This document shows positions 33,188 to 44,101 of a DNA stretch of 64,000 nt, in pieces. The first letter of the stretch is position 1. Every line of letters begins with the position of its first letter. The stretch is from Porphyra umbilicalis (taxonomy: Eukaryota > Rhodophyta > Bangiophyceae > Bangiales > Bangiaceae). Below the pieces are notes generated by a model. It had not been told where the DNA came from, did not search any database, and saw only the letters and a list, made by a program, of their open reading frames with translations. A program made the translations under genes and the position numbers. The stretch is from contig KV918941.1 in assembly GCA_002049455.2 (NCBI GenBank), forward strand, positions 62,001-126,000, given 5' to 3'.

Positions 33188-34003
33188 TCACACCACAGCA
33201 CGGGACGATCCAGTGCCGCGACCTCGTTTGAAGCGCCACCACCCGGTGGGGGGGGATGCACCACCACCTAGCCGGGTGCGGTGGAGCGTGTGCCAGCCTC
33301 CTTCTCCACGACCGTCGTCCCTGTTACGCGCATCAATGGCCGATCTTCCTTCGCCCTCCCCGCGCGACACCGTGACCTTACCTGTGTGGATACAGGTATG
33401 CTTAGACACGCACCCTATCTTTGTATGCCTCTGATTTGTATCGTCGGCTACATATCCAGCTGAGCATGTGATTAGTGATGATGTTGTGACTGGCCTGGAT
33501 TGGATGATGTTCCTCACGTACTTTCGGAGATGCATGGCTACAGAGGTGCTAACACGTGCCTCTTTTTGTTGTTCCTGGTCATCGTTTCTCCATACCATTG
33601 CGGCGCGTGCATCCCCAGTGCCGCGACCTCGTTTGAGGCGCCACCACCCGGTGGGGGGGGATGCACCACCACCTAGCCGGGTGCGGTGGAGCGTGTGCCA
33701 GCCTCCTTCTCCACGACCGTCGTCCCTGTTACGCGCATCAATGGCTGATCTTCGTTCGCCCTCCCCGCGCGACACCGTGACCTTACCTGTGTGGATACAG
33801 GTATGCTTAGACACGCACTCTATCTTTGTATGCCTCTGATTTGTATCGTCGGCTACATATCCAGCTGAGCATGTGATTAGTGATGATGTTGTGACTGGCC
33901 TGGATTGGATGATGTTCCTCACGTACTTTCGGAGATGCATGGCTACAGAGGTGCTAACACGCGCCTCTTTTTGTTGTTCCTGGTCATCGTTTCTCCATGC
34001 CAT
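33188..34003 (-). CDS. Conserved 271-aa repeat protein, copy 2
   Basis: This is the counterpart of 17071-17886, with two 135-residue repeats, the same length and no internal stop. The underlying 405-bp repeats begin at 33211 and 33616. Differences from copy 1 are scattered substitutions. Function unknown. Confidence 0.35.
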   Translation of the reverse strand: MAWRNDDQEQQKEARVSTSVAMHLRKYVRNIIQSRPVTTSSLITCSAGYVADDTNQRHTKIECVSKHTCIHTGKVTVSRGEGERRSAIDARNRDDGRGEGGWHTLHRTRLGGGASPPTGWWRLKRGRGTGDARAAMVWRNDDQEQQKEARVSTSVAMHLRKYVRNIIQSRPVTTSSLITCSAGYVADDTNQRHTKIGCVSKHTCIHTGKVTVSRGEGEGRSAIDARNRDDGRGEGGWHTLHRTRLGGGASPPTGWWRFKRGRGTGSSRAVV

Positions 34004-34306
34004 TGCGGCGCGTGCATCCCCCCTACACCAACTCGTATCCTTCTGGCACTGTGCTCTCTGTGTTTTTTTTTTGCTGCGCTGTACAAACTGCTTGGTCTCG
34101 CAGGAAAAGCCGCACCGAGCAAGAAGTTGGCATATGCCGCCGCGGTCGTCTTCCTGTGCGTGCCTCTTTCAACATTGTTCATGCGAGGACTGTTCTTTTG
34201 TCTGGCCTCCCTCCCCGCCCTTTTTGTTCCACGCTTTTCCGTTCAACTTAAACTCTTTTTTCACCATACTCCGGCGCGCTGCTCGACTCTTGTTCACAGT
34301 CACTGA
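33935..34306 (+). CDS. Small hydrophobic protein, copy 2, putative
   Basis: ATG 33935 opens a 123-residue frame with the same three hydrophobic stretches as copy 1. It extends past the copy-1 stop into a His/Ser tail. No family recognised; it may be chance. Confidence 0.25.
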   Translation: MHGYRGANTRLFLLFLVIVSPCHCGACIPPTPTRILLALCSLCFFFAALYKLLGLAGKAAPSKKLAYAAAVVFLCVPLSTLFMRGLFFCLASLPALFVPRFSVQLKLFFHHTPARCSTLVHSH

Positions 34307-34764
34307 TGACGTAATTCACGGTTGTCTTCATGGGCACGTCGGCAATGAGCGCGTGCATATAGGGTTCCTCATGAGTGGGACAGACCATGTTACTTGTCGG
34401 TGCATCGACTGGGTCGCCGAAGTGCCTTCGTGGTACCACCTGAGTCAACGACCCTAAGCAGCTTAATACCAAGCTAAATTGCCCTAATGGACCACATTCG
34501 CGTGAAGTCTGGATGAACCACGATGGGGGCCACTCCTAGTAACTGTGTCCATGCAAATCGGAGTAAGTCATAAATACGTGACGACGTAAATTTACAAAAC
34601 AGGACGGAGTAACCCGCTCAGTTCTCAAGTCCCAGCCCTGAGAAACAATTTCGGAATGATCGCTGCCGCCTGCATCTCCCAAACATCGACTGCTGCCCCT
34701 GCACCATCTCAGGCTGGCATTTTGAGGGCATCCATGCGCCCAGGACGCGCCAGCGAATTGGCAT

Positions 34765-35127
34765 ATGCTATCACGCTGGCTTGTCAACCTGTTCAGGATG
34801 CTTGCCCGGCTTCATTTCCGGTTTACCACAACCATGCAGTATGCCGGCGCGGCTGAGGGCGGTAGGTTTATGTGTCAGGTCTGTGGGCTTTCATACGATC
34901 ATGTAGACAGCATGGCCTTGTTTCTTTTCCAGCTCCATTATTTTGGACGGATCAGCAGCAGCTTTAGCTCAAAGGCGGGATGTTCGTGGACGTTAACACC
35001 GGGGGATGTCTTATTTGCACTGATCATTGCTGACGCACCTTCTACGTGCGCACCGGCTGCGCGCGCGCATGCCACGGCGGCGCGCCCTGGCTCTGACGCA
35101 CACAAGGCAGAGGCCTGTTGGCCTTAG
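34765..35127 (+). CDS. Putative C-x2-C protein fragment, copy 2
   Basis: It contains FMCQVCGLSYDHV and the same following segment as copy 1 (18610-19014), ending at TAG 35125-35127. Start unsure. Function unknown. Confidence 0.3.
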   Translation: MLSRWLVNLFRMLARLHFRFTTTMQYAGAAEGGRFMCQVCGLSYDHVDSMALFLFQLHYFGRISSSFSSKAGCSWTLTPGDVLFALIIADAPSTCAPAARAHATAARPGSDAHKAEACWP

Positions 35128-35202
35128 TAGAACGGCGTGGTGGCCATCGCGGCCTCTGCGGCCTGCCTGTGCCCCACCCGTCCGTGATGGTGGCCGACGC
35201 AT

Positions 35203-37183
35203 TTGCAGAGTTCGCTATACTATGTGGGCCTGGCGGGGGCGCCCCCGCCGCCTCCAGCGGGTGGCGGCAGAGGCGGCGACGCGTCCTCGACCGAGGGTGT
35301 CCACGCTCCGCCCGACCCGGCCGCGTCACCGCCCGCTGCGGCACGGCCGGCGGCGGCGCCGGAATTAACTCGGGCGGGGCCCGCGGACCAAATTGGGTCA
35401 ATTCATCCAGAGTGGTCTCCCTGTTTTGAGTGTTTGCTTCCCCCCCCCTCCCGCCCCCCACCCCCCCCTTCCCCGCCCCCGCCACACAACCCTGCCTCGG
35501 CGCGTGCCGGCGCGCCCCCGGCGGGCGACGCGAACGTTCTTCACGATATGGCGCCGCCGCTGCCCTCGCCGGCCCCTCCTCCGTCGGTGGCCGCCAATGC
35601 CGCCGCCGCCGCGGACGAGCGGGCCGCCGCGGACGCGCCGGCGTTCGGCGCGCGGCTGCTGACGCAGCCACGTTCCCGGGCCGCCTCGCCGTTTGGCGGC
35701 GCCCCCCCCCCCCCATGACTCGCCACCGCCGGTTGTTTGCCTATGGCGCCGGTGCCTGCCGTCACCGCCGCGCCTTTCGCCCCGCCGCCTCCGCCGTCCA
35801 CTTGGCTTCTCACCGACACAGAGGCCGACCGCAGCTGGGCAGCCGACCGCGTCGGCTTGGGCTCGCTTCTGCCGCTCGCCCTCGTCGCGGCAGCGGCGCC
35901 GACGCCGCACGCGAGCGCTGCGTCGGCACTTTCAGGTGGTGCTGGGCGGCCTCCGCAGCCCCTCCACCCGTCGATGGCCGCGGCGGCTACGCCGGGTCCG
36001 CGCTTTCCCTCCCCGCCCCCCCACCCGCACACCCGCGGCCGGCGGCCGCTTGGGCGGCCGCTAGGCAGGCTGCTGCTGGCGCCGCCGTGGCGCCACGACC
36101 CTTTCTGCGCGGTGCGCTGACGCCGACGCCACGAGCCGCATGGCCTCGCCGGCGGCGACTGCGCCGCCGCTGCCGTCACTGACGCTCTTGACGCCAGCCG
36201 CGCCTCCGCCGCGACTGCCATCCCGGCGGTCGACGCGCGTGGGCGCCAGCCGTCGGACGCAGCCACCCCAGCCGGTGCCGCTCACGAAGCCGCCTGCGCG
36301 CCGCCAGCAGCCGCCACCGCTCGCTGCTTATCGCGCGCCTGGCGGCGCCGCGTTCGCAACGTGCGCCGCTTGCCTGGTGCGTCCGCGCCGCGGCGCCGGC
36401 TGCCACGTGAACATTGGCGCGAACGGCGCGACGCCGACCGCGACGCGCGCTGCGTCGCGGTTCGCCGCCGCGGGTTTTCCACCCGGCGCTGCCGCACCAG
36501 CCTTCCCTCCGCCGCTGCCCGCATGCGGCGGCGCCGACGCAGCAGGCGACCGCGGGAGGCGAGCGTGGCCGGTGGCAGCCATGCAACCGGCCTTGGTCGC
36601 CTCGCCGGGCGCGCACGACACACCGGAGTCGCCGTGCCTTGGCATTGCGGCGCCGCCGCCGCCACTTTTTCGGGCGCCGCCGACTCCCCCGTCAGAGGGA
36701 AGGTTTGGGGCGGAACACCCTGCCTCCGCTGCGTCGCTTTTGTCGCCTGCCCCCTCGCCACCAGTTACCGCCGCCGACGGCCATCCAGTTTCGCACGTGT
36801 GCGCCGACGCGCTGCAAGCGCGCTCACGCGCCGACGCGCGCTGGCGGCCGCCGCCAACCACCTCCGCCGGTGCCACCAGCGCATGCGTGCCGGGTCCCCC
36901 GCCCCCTCCTCAGGTCGGCGCCGCCCAGACCGCCGCGCCCACCGGGAACGACAATGCCACCCCTGCCCGGCGGCTCCCGGTCGGTTCGGGTGCCGCCGGC
37001 ACGCTGCCGGCGCCACCGGCCGCTGCGTCGCTGCCTCACGCGCCGAGGCCTCCATCCGCTGGGGCAGCCGCCGCCGTTAGCGCCACGAGGCCGCCCGCCG
37101 CCGCCGCAGCCGCCCGAACCGCTCCTCACGGCCACACGGCACCGGCGTCGGACCCCTCGCCCGCCCCTGCACGTGCCTCCTAG
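35203..37183 (+). CDS. Ala/Pro-rich coding region, copy 2
   Basis: The best frame is 36140-37183 (347 codons). It is open where copy 1 is frameshifted, has a C-x2-C-x10-C spacing in ATCAACLVRPRRGAGCH, and ends HTAPASDPSPAPARAS. Upstream frames (35203-35718, 35737-36120) are likewise Ala/Pro-rich and may be earlier exons or frameshifted parts. No domain is recognised. Composition alone produces long frames here, so confidence is limited. Confidence 0.3.
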
Positions 37184-38291
37184 GCCTTGGCGCGCCTGGG
37201 TGACGGGAGGGCATAGGGCGGTCGGGCGGGGCCATGCGCCGGCGCTTTGCCGTCTCCGACGTGGGCCGCCTGGCTACCGCTGACCGCTGGCCACACCGCC
37301 GTGACGCCGCCACCCTGCGTCGCCCAGCCGCCGTCTTCTGCCGCCAGGCGATCCATCTGCCTTAAATCAGTACCCCCGTCTTGTTATCAACTGCCAACCA
37401 CTAGTGCGTGGCCCCCGCCGACGTCCCGAGTGGCTGCTCTCACCGTGCTCAGACATTGGGATGCCGCCTCGCTGACCGAGCTGGTCACATTGCTCGCTAC
37501 CAGGGTGCTGCGCGCTCTTCGCTCTTGCGGCTGTTCGTAGCAGAATCGATCGGTGGCCTCACCGTCGGCGATGTAGAATGCGAGCCCTGCTTCCCTATGT
37601 CAGCGGAGTCGCTGTCAGCGACAGCGGTCGCTATCTTTTTCTCGGTAATGGCCTCTCCCAGCCTGTCACGCGTGCTTTAGGAAGAGACTGAAACGAATGT
37701 TAAAGTGAGTGTGTACGTCAGCAGTCGCTGACACGCTCAGCATTCGGATGAAAAGGCTGCGCAGTAGGCATCGGCGCTCTGACGCCCTCGCCACGATACA
37801 AACGTGTAGCAGCTAGCGGAGCGCGCGGCGATAATTACCCGACCTTTGGAAGCGATCAGCGTGCACGTGGTGTAGAATACGGCTTCTTGTAGCAGCGTGG
37901 CATCCTATAACTAGCCGGCTGTCTTTCAAGCTGGTCCGACTGCCACACACACCGGAACGTGGCCGGCTATTCCTTTTGCGGCCCGCTGTGACCTTATGGA
38001 TCGCACTGTCTTGCCCTTTACGTTCCATCATGCCTCATCGGGCGCCAGCATTCTCGCATGTGCTTCAGACGAACGCCACAGTCGGGTTCTCCTGACTCTA
38101 TCGGCCTCCATCGGGATGCCACAGGCTTTCAGCGAATCAAAAGGGCGCGGCACTTGCCTCCACGTGACCTCACGGCACCTCGGCCAATGCCGGTGATAGC
38201 AGAGCGCGGCGAGTGTCTACTCTCCCCTCCCAGCTGCGCCTTAACTGTCCTGCCAATACCATTCAGGTAAGAGCCTTCTTATCGACATCAA

Positions 38292-38930
38292 ATGGACCTG
38301 TTCGGCAGATGGGCGAGCCTGGGTCGCCCCCCGCCGGTCAGCCCGGCGATGCGCCGCGCTAATGCCGCCACGGAGTGCCACTCAGGGAAAGCAGCCAGCC
38401 ACCAACTGCTGAAGGTGGAGAACCTTTCGGGCGCCACGTGACCCTGTACTGTCGCTCCCGCCTGTCCGACAGATCCAGGCCGCACTTGCACCAACCTGAT
38501 GAGAGGAGAGCTCGCGGCAGCGGCCACTATGCCACAAGCCGTGTCAGATGCGACTGAAGTCCCTTTCCGGCTAGTACACTGCCAGTGGGCGCCGCGGCTT
38601 GCCTTCACGTCGGCGGTGGATAGTGCGACTCCTCAAGTGTCTGACTGGCCGCACAGCTGGGCACCGGCTTCATTGGTATGCGCATGCAGCGCACCCCCGC
38701 ATGCGTCAGCCGCGCATGTCACGCAGCGGTTCCCTGGCAGCGAGCCTGCCGCGAGTGACACCTCATCTGGTGCGCTCGTCGCTCTCCTGAGGTCGACGCC
38801 GCTTTCCAGTGGGCGGCCGCGGCGCACTATACTGGTTCTGTACGTGTGTGCGCCCCCCTGCAGTATGTCTGCTTGCGCCGGGGGTGGCACTGATAGTGTT
38901 GGTATCGCACAGGCTGACCCGGAATTCTAA
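38292..38930 (+). pseudogene. Ancestral ~212-codon frame, broken by TGA, copy 2
   Basis: Same length and frame as 22176-22814. A TGA near 38,440 (GCCACGTGACCC) interrupts it, whereas the copy-1 TAA site reads CAA here. The downstream part from 38499 (MRGELAAAATMPQAV) is open to a stop at 38930. Product unknown. Confidence 0.35.
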
Positions 38931-39271
38931 TTTGTGACGTCGCTTGAGACTCCACGCCGCGTCATCATGACGCGCTCAATTTCTTGGCCATCCTGTCATC
39001 AGGTACCGCTGACGCTGACAGCGCATTGGCTCTTCGGCAGTGTCAGCCGGGCACGGTAAGCATAGTGCTTTGACGCGTCGAACGGCACGGTTGAGAAGCT
39101 AGCCCCGCTACCACTACAGCATTAGCGACTTCTTGTCGTGAGCCTGTCCAACATCGCGGTGGTTAACTTAAGGCTCTCGCCTGGCAAGGGGTAGCTGCAC
39201 CGGCCGCACGCTAGAAGAGCTCACATGCCGCCAACGCTGCCGCTGTACGATGTGATTGATAGCGGCCCCGC

Positions 39272-39481
39272 ATGGGCACTCGCGTGACGGTCACGGTGAC
39301 GGCCGCCGGGTGGACTGCGGTACGGTATGATTCACTTCCCCCGCAGATGGGTACAAGCGACGGCGCGTCTTTGATACGAGCCGCTTCCGTGGCCGCCGGT
39401 AGGGTGGCCGTGATCGACGCCCGAAACCGCGGATTGGGCTTCACACTCGCCTACGTCCGCGACCACGCCGCCAAGGCGTGA
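39272..39481 (+). CDS. Conserved 69-aa frame, copy 2
   Basis: Equal in length to 23156-23365, starting MGTRVTVTVTAAGW and ending AAKA. Possibly an exon. Function unknown. Confidence 0.3.
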   Translation: MGTRVTVTVTAAGWTAVRYDSLPPQMGTSDGASLIRAASVAAGRVAVIDARNRGLGFTLAYVRDHAAKA

Positions 39482-40012
39482 CGTGGCGAGCAGCCGGGTG
39501 AATGGACATTTGGCTGTCGGCGTCAGAAGGGCAGCTATGAGCCTCGAGACCTTTTGCAGCGTGGTGCGGCCGTTAGCGGTCGGACACACCCCGGAGTAGC
39601 TCCACCTGCGCTGCGCTCACTCAATCAGAGACGTGCCCGCGCCGCAGAGCTTTGATCTGGGTGTGCGCGGCTGCTAGCGGTGTCATAGCTTGTTCCCATC
39701 GCCGCACCTACGAGACGGCCGGTCACCGCCGGCGAGGCACGGACACAGGACCGTTTCCATCCTCGAAGGCGCTACTGACCCGCTATCGCTACCTTCGTTG
39801 TCCCGGGTCGCCGTTTTTGTCGTGAAGTCCGAGGCGCCTTAGCACGTTCCTCCGACGCACCAGCAGCAGCCGAGAGCCTGCCTACAGTGGAGCACGTCAC
39901 GTGTGGGACCGCATGTGGCGCGGACCTCACGTGACTAAGCCTCTGGTTTCTGACAACTGCGCGCATCTGGTAGCATATTCAAGGCCTCCGCTCCACCTAT
40001 CCTTTCAGGGGT

Positions 40013-40249
40013 GTGCCGCGCGTGACCCCTGAAGAAAACCGGCCGCGCGAGATCATCGACGACACGCTTCATCACGTGCCCCGTGTCGCGGCCCCTGGCC
40101 CCTTCAGGCTCTGCGTGGGGCGCCTGAGGGTCTCGGAGGTCGCCGGGCAGGCAGCTTTGGCGGCATTCGTCCGAATGCTCGCCGAGGCTGAGGTGCCGCG
40201 GTTAGCAGCACCGCTGCAGTTCGGCGATTGCGTGCCAACACTGTGCTAG
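40013..40249 (+). CDS. Conserved C-terminal exon-like frame, copy 2
   Basis: The frame has no ATG at its beginning and includes EENRPREIIDDTLHHVP, VGRLRVSEVAGQAAL and the end QFGDCVPTLC. The copy-1 counterpart ends at 24133 and differs by four or five residues. It reads like the last exon of a gene lying upstream. Function unknown. Confidence 0.3.
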   Translation: MPRVTPEENRPREIIDDTLHHVPRVAAPGPFRLCVGRLRVSEVAGQAALAAFVRMLAEAEVPRLAAPLQFGDCVPTLC

Positions 40250-40371
40250 AAGGTTCTTCAGGAGCCCGCCGTGGGGCCCACTTGGCGCCCGTACAAGACT
40301 CTTCTCGACCATGGCGATGGACCGTGGAAAGTGTTACATGCGAACTCCTTTGACCTGGCATCGTGCCATTA

Positions 40372-40380
40372 CATAAAAGC
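40372..40380 (+). promoter_or_regulatory. TATA-like box upstream of transposase, copy 2
   Basis: CATAAAAGC, conserved with copy 1, about 230 bp before ATG 40607. Confidence 0.3.
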
Positions 40381-40606
40381 TGCATAACATTGATTGTGAT
40401 GGTGCATGAGTACCGGCCATTCCTGTCCGCACAGTCCAAACGGCCCGCGACGAGTGACGGACCGATAGCCGTCTGCAAATGATACTGAGGGGCTACTTTC
40501 GATGCGCCTGAGTCACTAGTGCAGGACAAGCCGCAGTAGGGGCCTTCGACCCGAGCTTGGTGCCCGTGTGTGTGCACCAAGCACCCGTCTGGTGCTGTGT
40601 GTCATC

Positions 40607-41692
40607 ATGTTTGACGACACGGCGCGTTTGTTGGCGGTATCGTGGGTCCTCTTTGAGGGCGAGAGCAAGACGACGGCGGCCAAGCGCCTACTTTGCGACC
40701 GGAGCACGGTGGCAGCATGGATTAAGGTGTACAAGGACACGGAAGAGTGGTGGCCTGACCCGGCCATCCGGAATCGTCACGCCGACAACGTTCTCTTCGA
40801 TGAGCATTTCGTCCAAGCTGTGACCGCTGTTGTGATGTCGGACCCGGAGCAGTTGTTAGGAGAAATGAAGGACGTCTTTTTGTTTTTGTCTACTTTGCCA
40901 GGTTACCGCGACGCGTACAAGTGCTCCATCGCCACCCTCGACCGAGTGCTGCGGGCGGCGGGCTACTCGTACAAGCAGCTCTACCGAATGTGTCGTGAAC
41001 GAGACCAAGCAAGACGAGAGGCTTTCGCTAAACTACTCTTGGCGGTTCCTCTAAGGTGCCTAGTCTCTGCTGACGAGACGCACGAGGACGGTGGGGATTT
41101 GCGGCGTCGGCGGGTTCGGTGGCTGCGTGGCGTGCGCTACGAGTGCCAGTCGCGTGACCGACGGGCAATGCTAAGGACATCCACCATGATGGCGGTTTCC
41201 TACACAAGCGGGGTTCTGCACTCGGTGACTATCCCATCTCCCCCGTCCCAAAACGCTGACGATTGGATACTGTTCCTCAATGGGCTGCTGCCGACAATGA
41301 ACCGGTTTCTACCTGGTCTACCTTGGGTGTTGCAACCCGACCGGTGTGTTCTACTTTGCGACAATGCGCCCATCCACTCGGCGGAGGCGGACGCTTTCAT
41401 CGGCGCCAATGGCATCTTTCCTCTGCGGCTCCCCCCGTACAGCCCCGAGTTCCAACCTATCGAGGAGGTGTTCAGTGAGTATTCACACCAACTGAAGTCG
41501 GCTCACCACTCGCATCCCGGTTTACCTGAAGCGCTCCTACACGCGGTGGCCCTCACCAAGCTGACGGTGCCCAATATAGCGTCCCATTTTGACCACAGCT
41601 TGTTAGAGGCTGTGCGAAACGTTTCGGAGATGTGTGGGCCGGGTGGACCGTGGGAAGGTCTGTTTGCATCTCTGCCTGACGTACGTGAGTAA
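40607..41692 (+). CDS. Tc1/mariner-like (IS630 superfamily) DDE transposase, intact
   Basis: A 361-residue enzyme expected to cut and paste DNA at TIR ends. The N-terminus has an HTH-like region (AKRLLCDRSTVAAWIKVYKD, about 26-45). The catalytic core shows SADET (D146), CDNAPIHS (D242) and PPYSPEFQPIEE (E276), so about 33 residues lie between the second Asp and the Glu, close to the DD34E class. I chose ATG 40607 because earlier codons in the frame lack an ATG. The gene converges with the three-exon accessory gene, whose end lies 59 bp downstream. No TIRs for an element of which it is the core could be found. The copy-1 paralogue is broken. Family certain; activity inferred. Confidence 0.9.
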   Translation: MFDDTARLLAVSWVLFEGESKTTAAKRLLCDRSTVAAWIKVYKDTEEWWPDPAIRNRHADNVLFDEHFVQAVTAVVMSDPEQLLGEMKDVFLFLSTLPGYRDAYKCSIATLDRVLRAAGYSYKQLYRMCRERDQARREAFAKLLLAVPLRCLVSADETHEDGGDLRRRRVRWLRGVRYECQSRDRRAMLRTSTMMAVSYTSGVLHSVTIPSPPSQNADDWILFLNGLLPTMNRFLPGLPWVLQPDRCVLLCDNAPIHSAEADAFIGANGIFPLRLPPYSPEFQPIEEVFSEYSHQLKSAHHSHPGLPEALLHAVALTKLTVPNIASHFDHSLLEAVRNVSEMCGPGGPWEGLFASLPDVRE

Positions 41693-41751
41693 AACGGCAA
41701 AAATGTTGTCACAAGACGCATAGCATGAATGATGGGTATGACAACAAGACA

Positions 41752-43482
41752 CTAGCGACGGTGGGACTTGACCCACGACAACACCAAATCACGCAGTCCG
41801 AGCGGGAGGGACGGAAAATCTGGATGTGGCTCGCCTTGGTCGCCCCACTTGGACAAAACCAACACAACCACCTCCACCGCACTCACGGTCGACCCACACA
41901 CGGTGTGACCACGCAAGAAACCGGCCGCCATACCGCGACGGGCCTTCTCCAAAAAAGAAACACGCTCTGGGTTCTCCTCAGGCCCGAAAGAAAACGAGGC
42001 CAAGTCCTCAGCTAGAGCAGCTGCTCCCAGCTTGCGAAAGCCAGCCTCGAGTGACCCGTCGGCGACCGATTCGGCGCCACCTGGGACGGCAGGCCCGGCA
42101 GCGGCGGCGGCACTTGCCGACGGAGGGGGCGGGGGGAGGCTTTCCCCAGCGTACAGTGCCTGCCTGAGGATTGTGCAATCGAACAGCAGGCCATCATGAG
42201 TAGGACCAAAAACACCACTGATGGACAGCAAAGTTAGAATGGCAAGTCACATACCGGCTTAGAGATTGCACAACGCGCCAAGAATCGCACATGGCGCGAC
42301 ACAACGCACACCAGACAGAAAAGAAACGGAAACTTACACTCGGATGGACGAGCTGGCCCCATCCACACTGCCGAGTCGACCCTCAATCCTGGCAACTTGC
42401 GCGATCCGCTTCTCCGCGGCAGCTTCCGCCAAGCGCTTACGAACTGCTCGACGCGCAATAGTGGAGTTGGGGGCCTCCCCACTCAACGAATCACCGAAGT
42501 CAACCCCTGCTTGGCTCGCCCCGGCGTACAAAAGCGCCACGTCACGTGGCATCCCCGCTGACAGGCCAGTCGCCAACGACGAGTGGTAGACTGCTGCGCG
42601 CGGATTGCGCACCATTGCAGCGCGAGCGTTGGGACCCGACAGCGCTGCGGCTGCCCGAGCCATAATGGCTCCGCGAGCCACATCTGGTTGCTCCGAAACG
42701 TCCGATTGGAGAGCATCTCGACGGCGAGCGACCTCAGCCTGCGCCTCGTCAGCGGCCGCCGTCGCCGATCGCAAAGCGGCCGCTGCTACTTGGGTCAGGT
42801 GTGCGTCGGTAGTTTTGGCGCACACCATCGATTCCGCACACCAGCGGACACCCTTCTTTCGGCGCACCGACAACTTTCCTGTTGGGGTAAAAGACAGATC
42901 AAAAGCCTTCGACAGCGACATAGTATGAGGAAGATGGCCCTTTTGCAGACAAAAGTGGCAACTGAGGAAATTATTATGGCGCCACGACTCACAAGGAGAC
43001 AGAACTTCGAGTCAGAATCTTGTTGGGCCATGCATGCTCACCAAAGAGGTGCACCACAAGACGAAAGAGGCCAACCCATCCCAAACTTACTGTGCATTGA
43101 GTGTGCATCGCTTCGCTTTGGCAGCGGAGCAGGTGCAGATCTGGGACCGGAATGGAGCTGGCACGTTCTGGCTCGCGGTGCATTCACGGACATTGGCCTC
43201 GCATGAGCCGAAATTGTGGCCATCGTCGGCGAAGCGTCGGCGGTACCCACAAATAGAACAAGCATTTGCCGAGGAGGCACCGACGTCCGCCACGTCATCG
43301 TCGGCAGGAGTCAGCCGTTGGTGCTCCGCATTCGCCGTCTCGGGACGCGCCCCAGGCGCCCGACCGTGGGATCCAGACCCGCTGTCCTCGTCTTCCGACG
43401 ATGATGAGGATCGGCCAGCACCGAGGCCGGCCGCCTCTCGAGCCGCCGTCAAAATTGGTTGAATATCAGAGTTGGATGACAT
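41752..43482 (-). CDS. Three-exon Cys/His-rich protein, accessory to the transposase unit
   Basis: Exons 43482-43091, 42961-42338 and 42217-41752 splice at GTAAGT donors and CAG acceptors to one 493-residue frame (1,482 nt). The N-terminus is Ser/Asp/Glu-rich. A Cys/His cluster follows, partly built across the first splice: C75-x2-C78, C94, C101, C116-x-C118, C126, C132-x2-C135-x4-H140-x2-H143. It looks zinc-binding. After it come a basic stretch (SVRRKKGVRW), a long Ala-rich helical region (about 165-335) and a Leu-rich C-terminus. No named family is recognised. It is convergent with the transposase, and both travel in the 11.2-kb unit. A role as a DNA-binding partner is an inference from position and Cys/His content. 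Confidence 0.7.
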
Positions 43483-44101
43483 GGTGAAAGAGCGATTGAC
43501 AGGTGGGAGGGGGTGTCGGAGAAAGTGAGATGGGGAGAGGAGGTTGGCTCGGCACTGGAAAACGGACAACAGGTGCAGTCGACGTGAATGGATCGTGGAG
43601 ATGACAGTGGATGCAGCACGGAATCACAAGAGATCCCAGTGTCTGTGAACGAAGATGCGCGGACAAACATTTCACGGGATGGTGCTTCTGCATGCGCGCT
43701 CCTTCGCCCAGTGGCGCACGTCATCCCGTCGTGTCCAGAATCTGTCACATTTTCTCATGCTCGCGTCCCCAGCCGCAAACACTTAGTTCTGGAAATCGGA
43801 AGGTCACCGCAATATAGCATTTAAGTCGTTCTCTCATTATTAGCAACTTGGTCTTCATCAGCCCCTCAGATCCGTCATGCTTGAAGTGCACCAGTGTCAG
43901 CTGCGAACCGCACATGAGATATACACATGGGACAGGTGCCATAATCTCGTGCCGCCACACCGTGTCCTATATTTGGACCGCCGCAAGATGCGAGCTGGAA
44001 GTCAGAGGCTTGCACGGACCGCATCTTCAAAAAGCGGGCCACGTTGTCTCAAAATCAAGCCGACGTCTATATGTTTGGAGAATTCCAACTGTTAGAACTG
44101 A

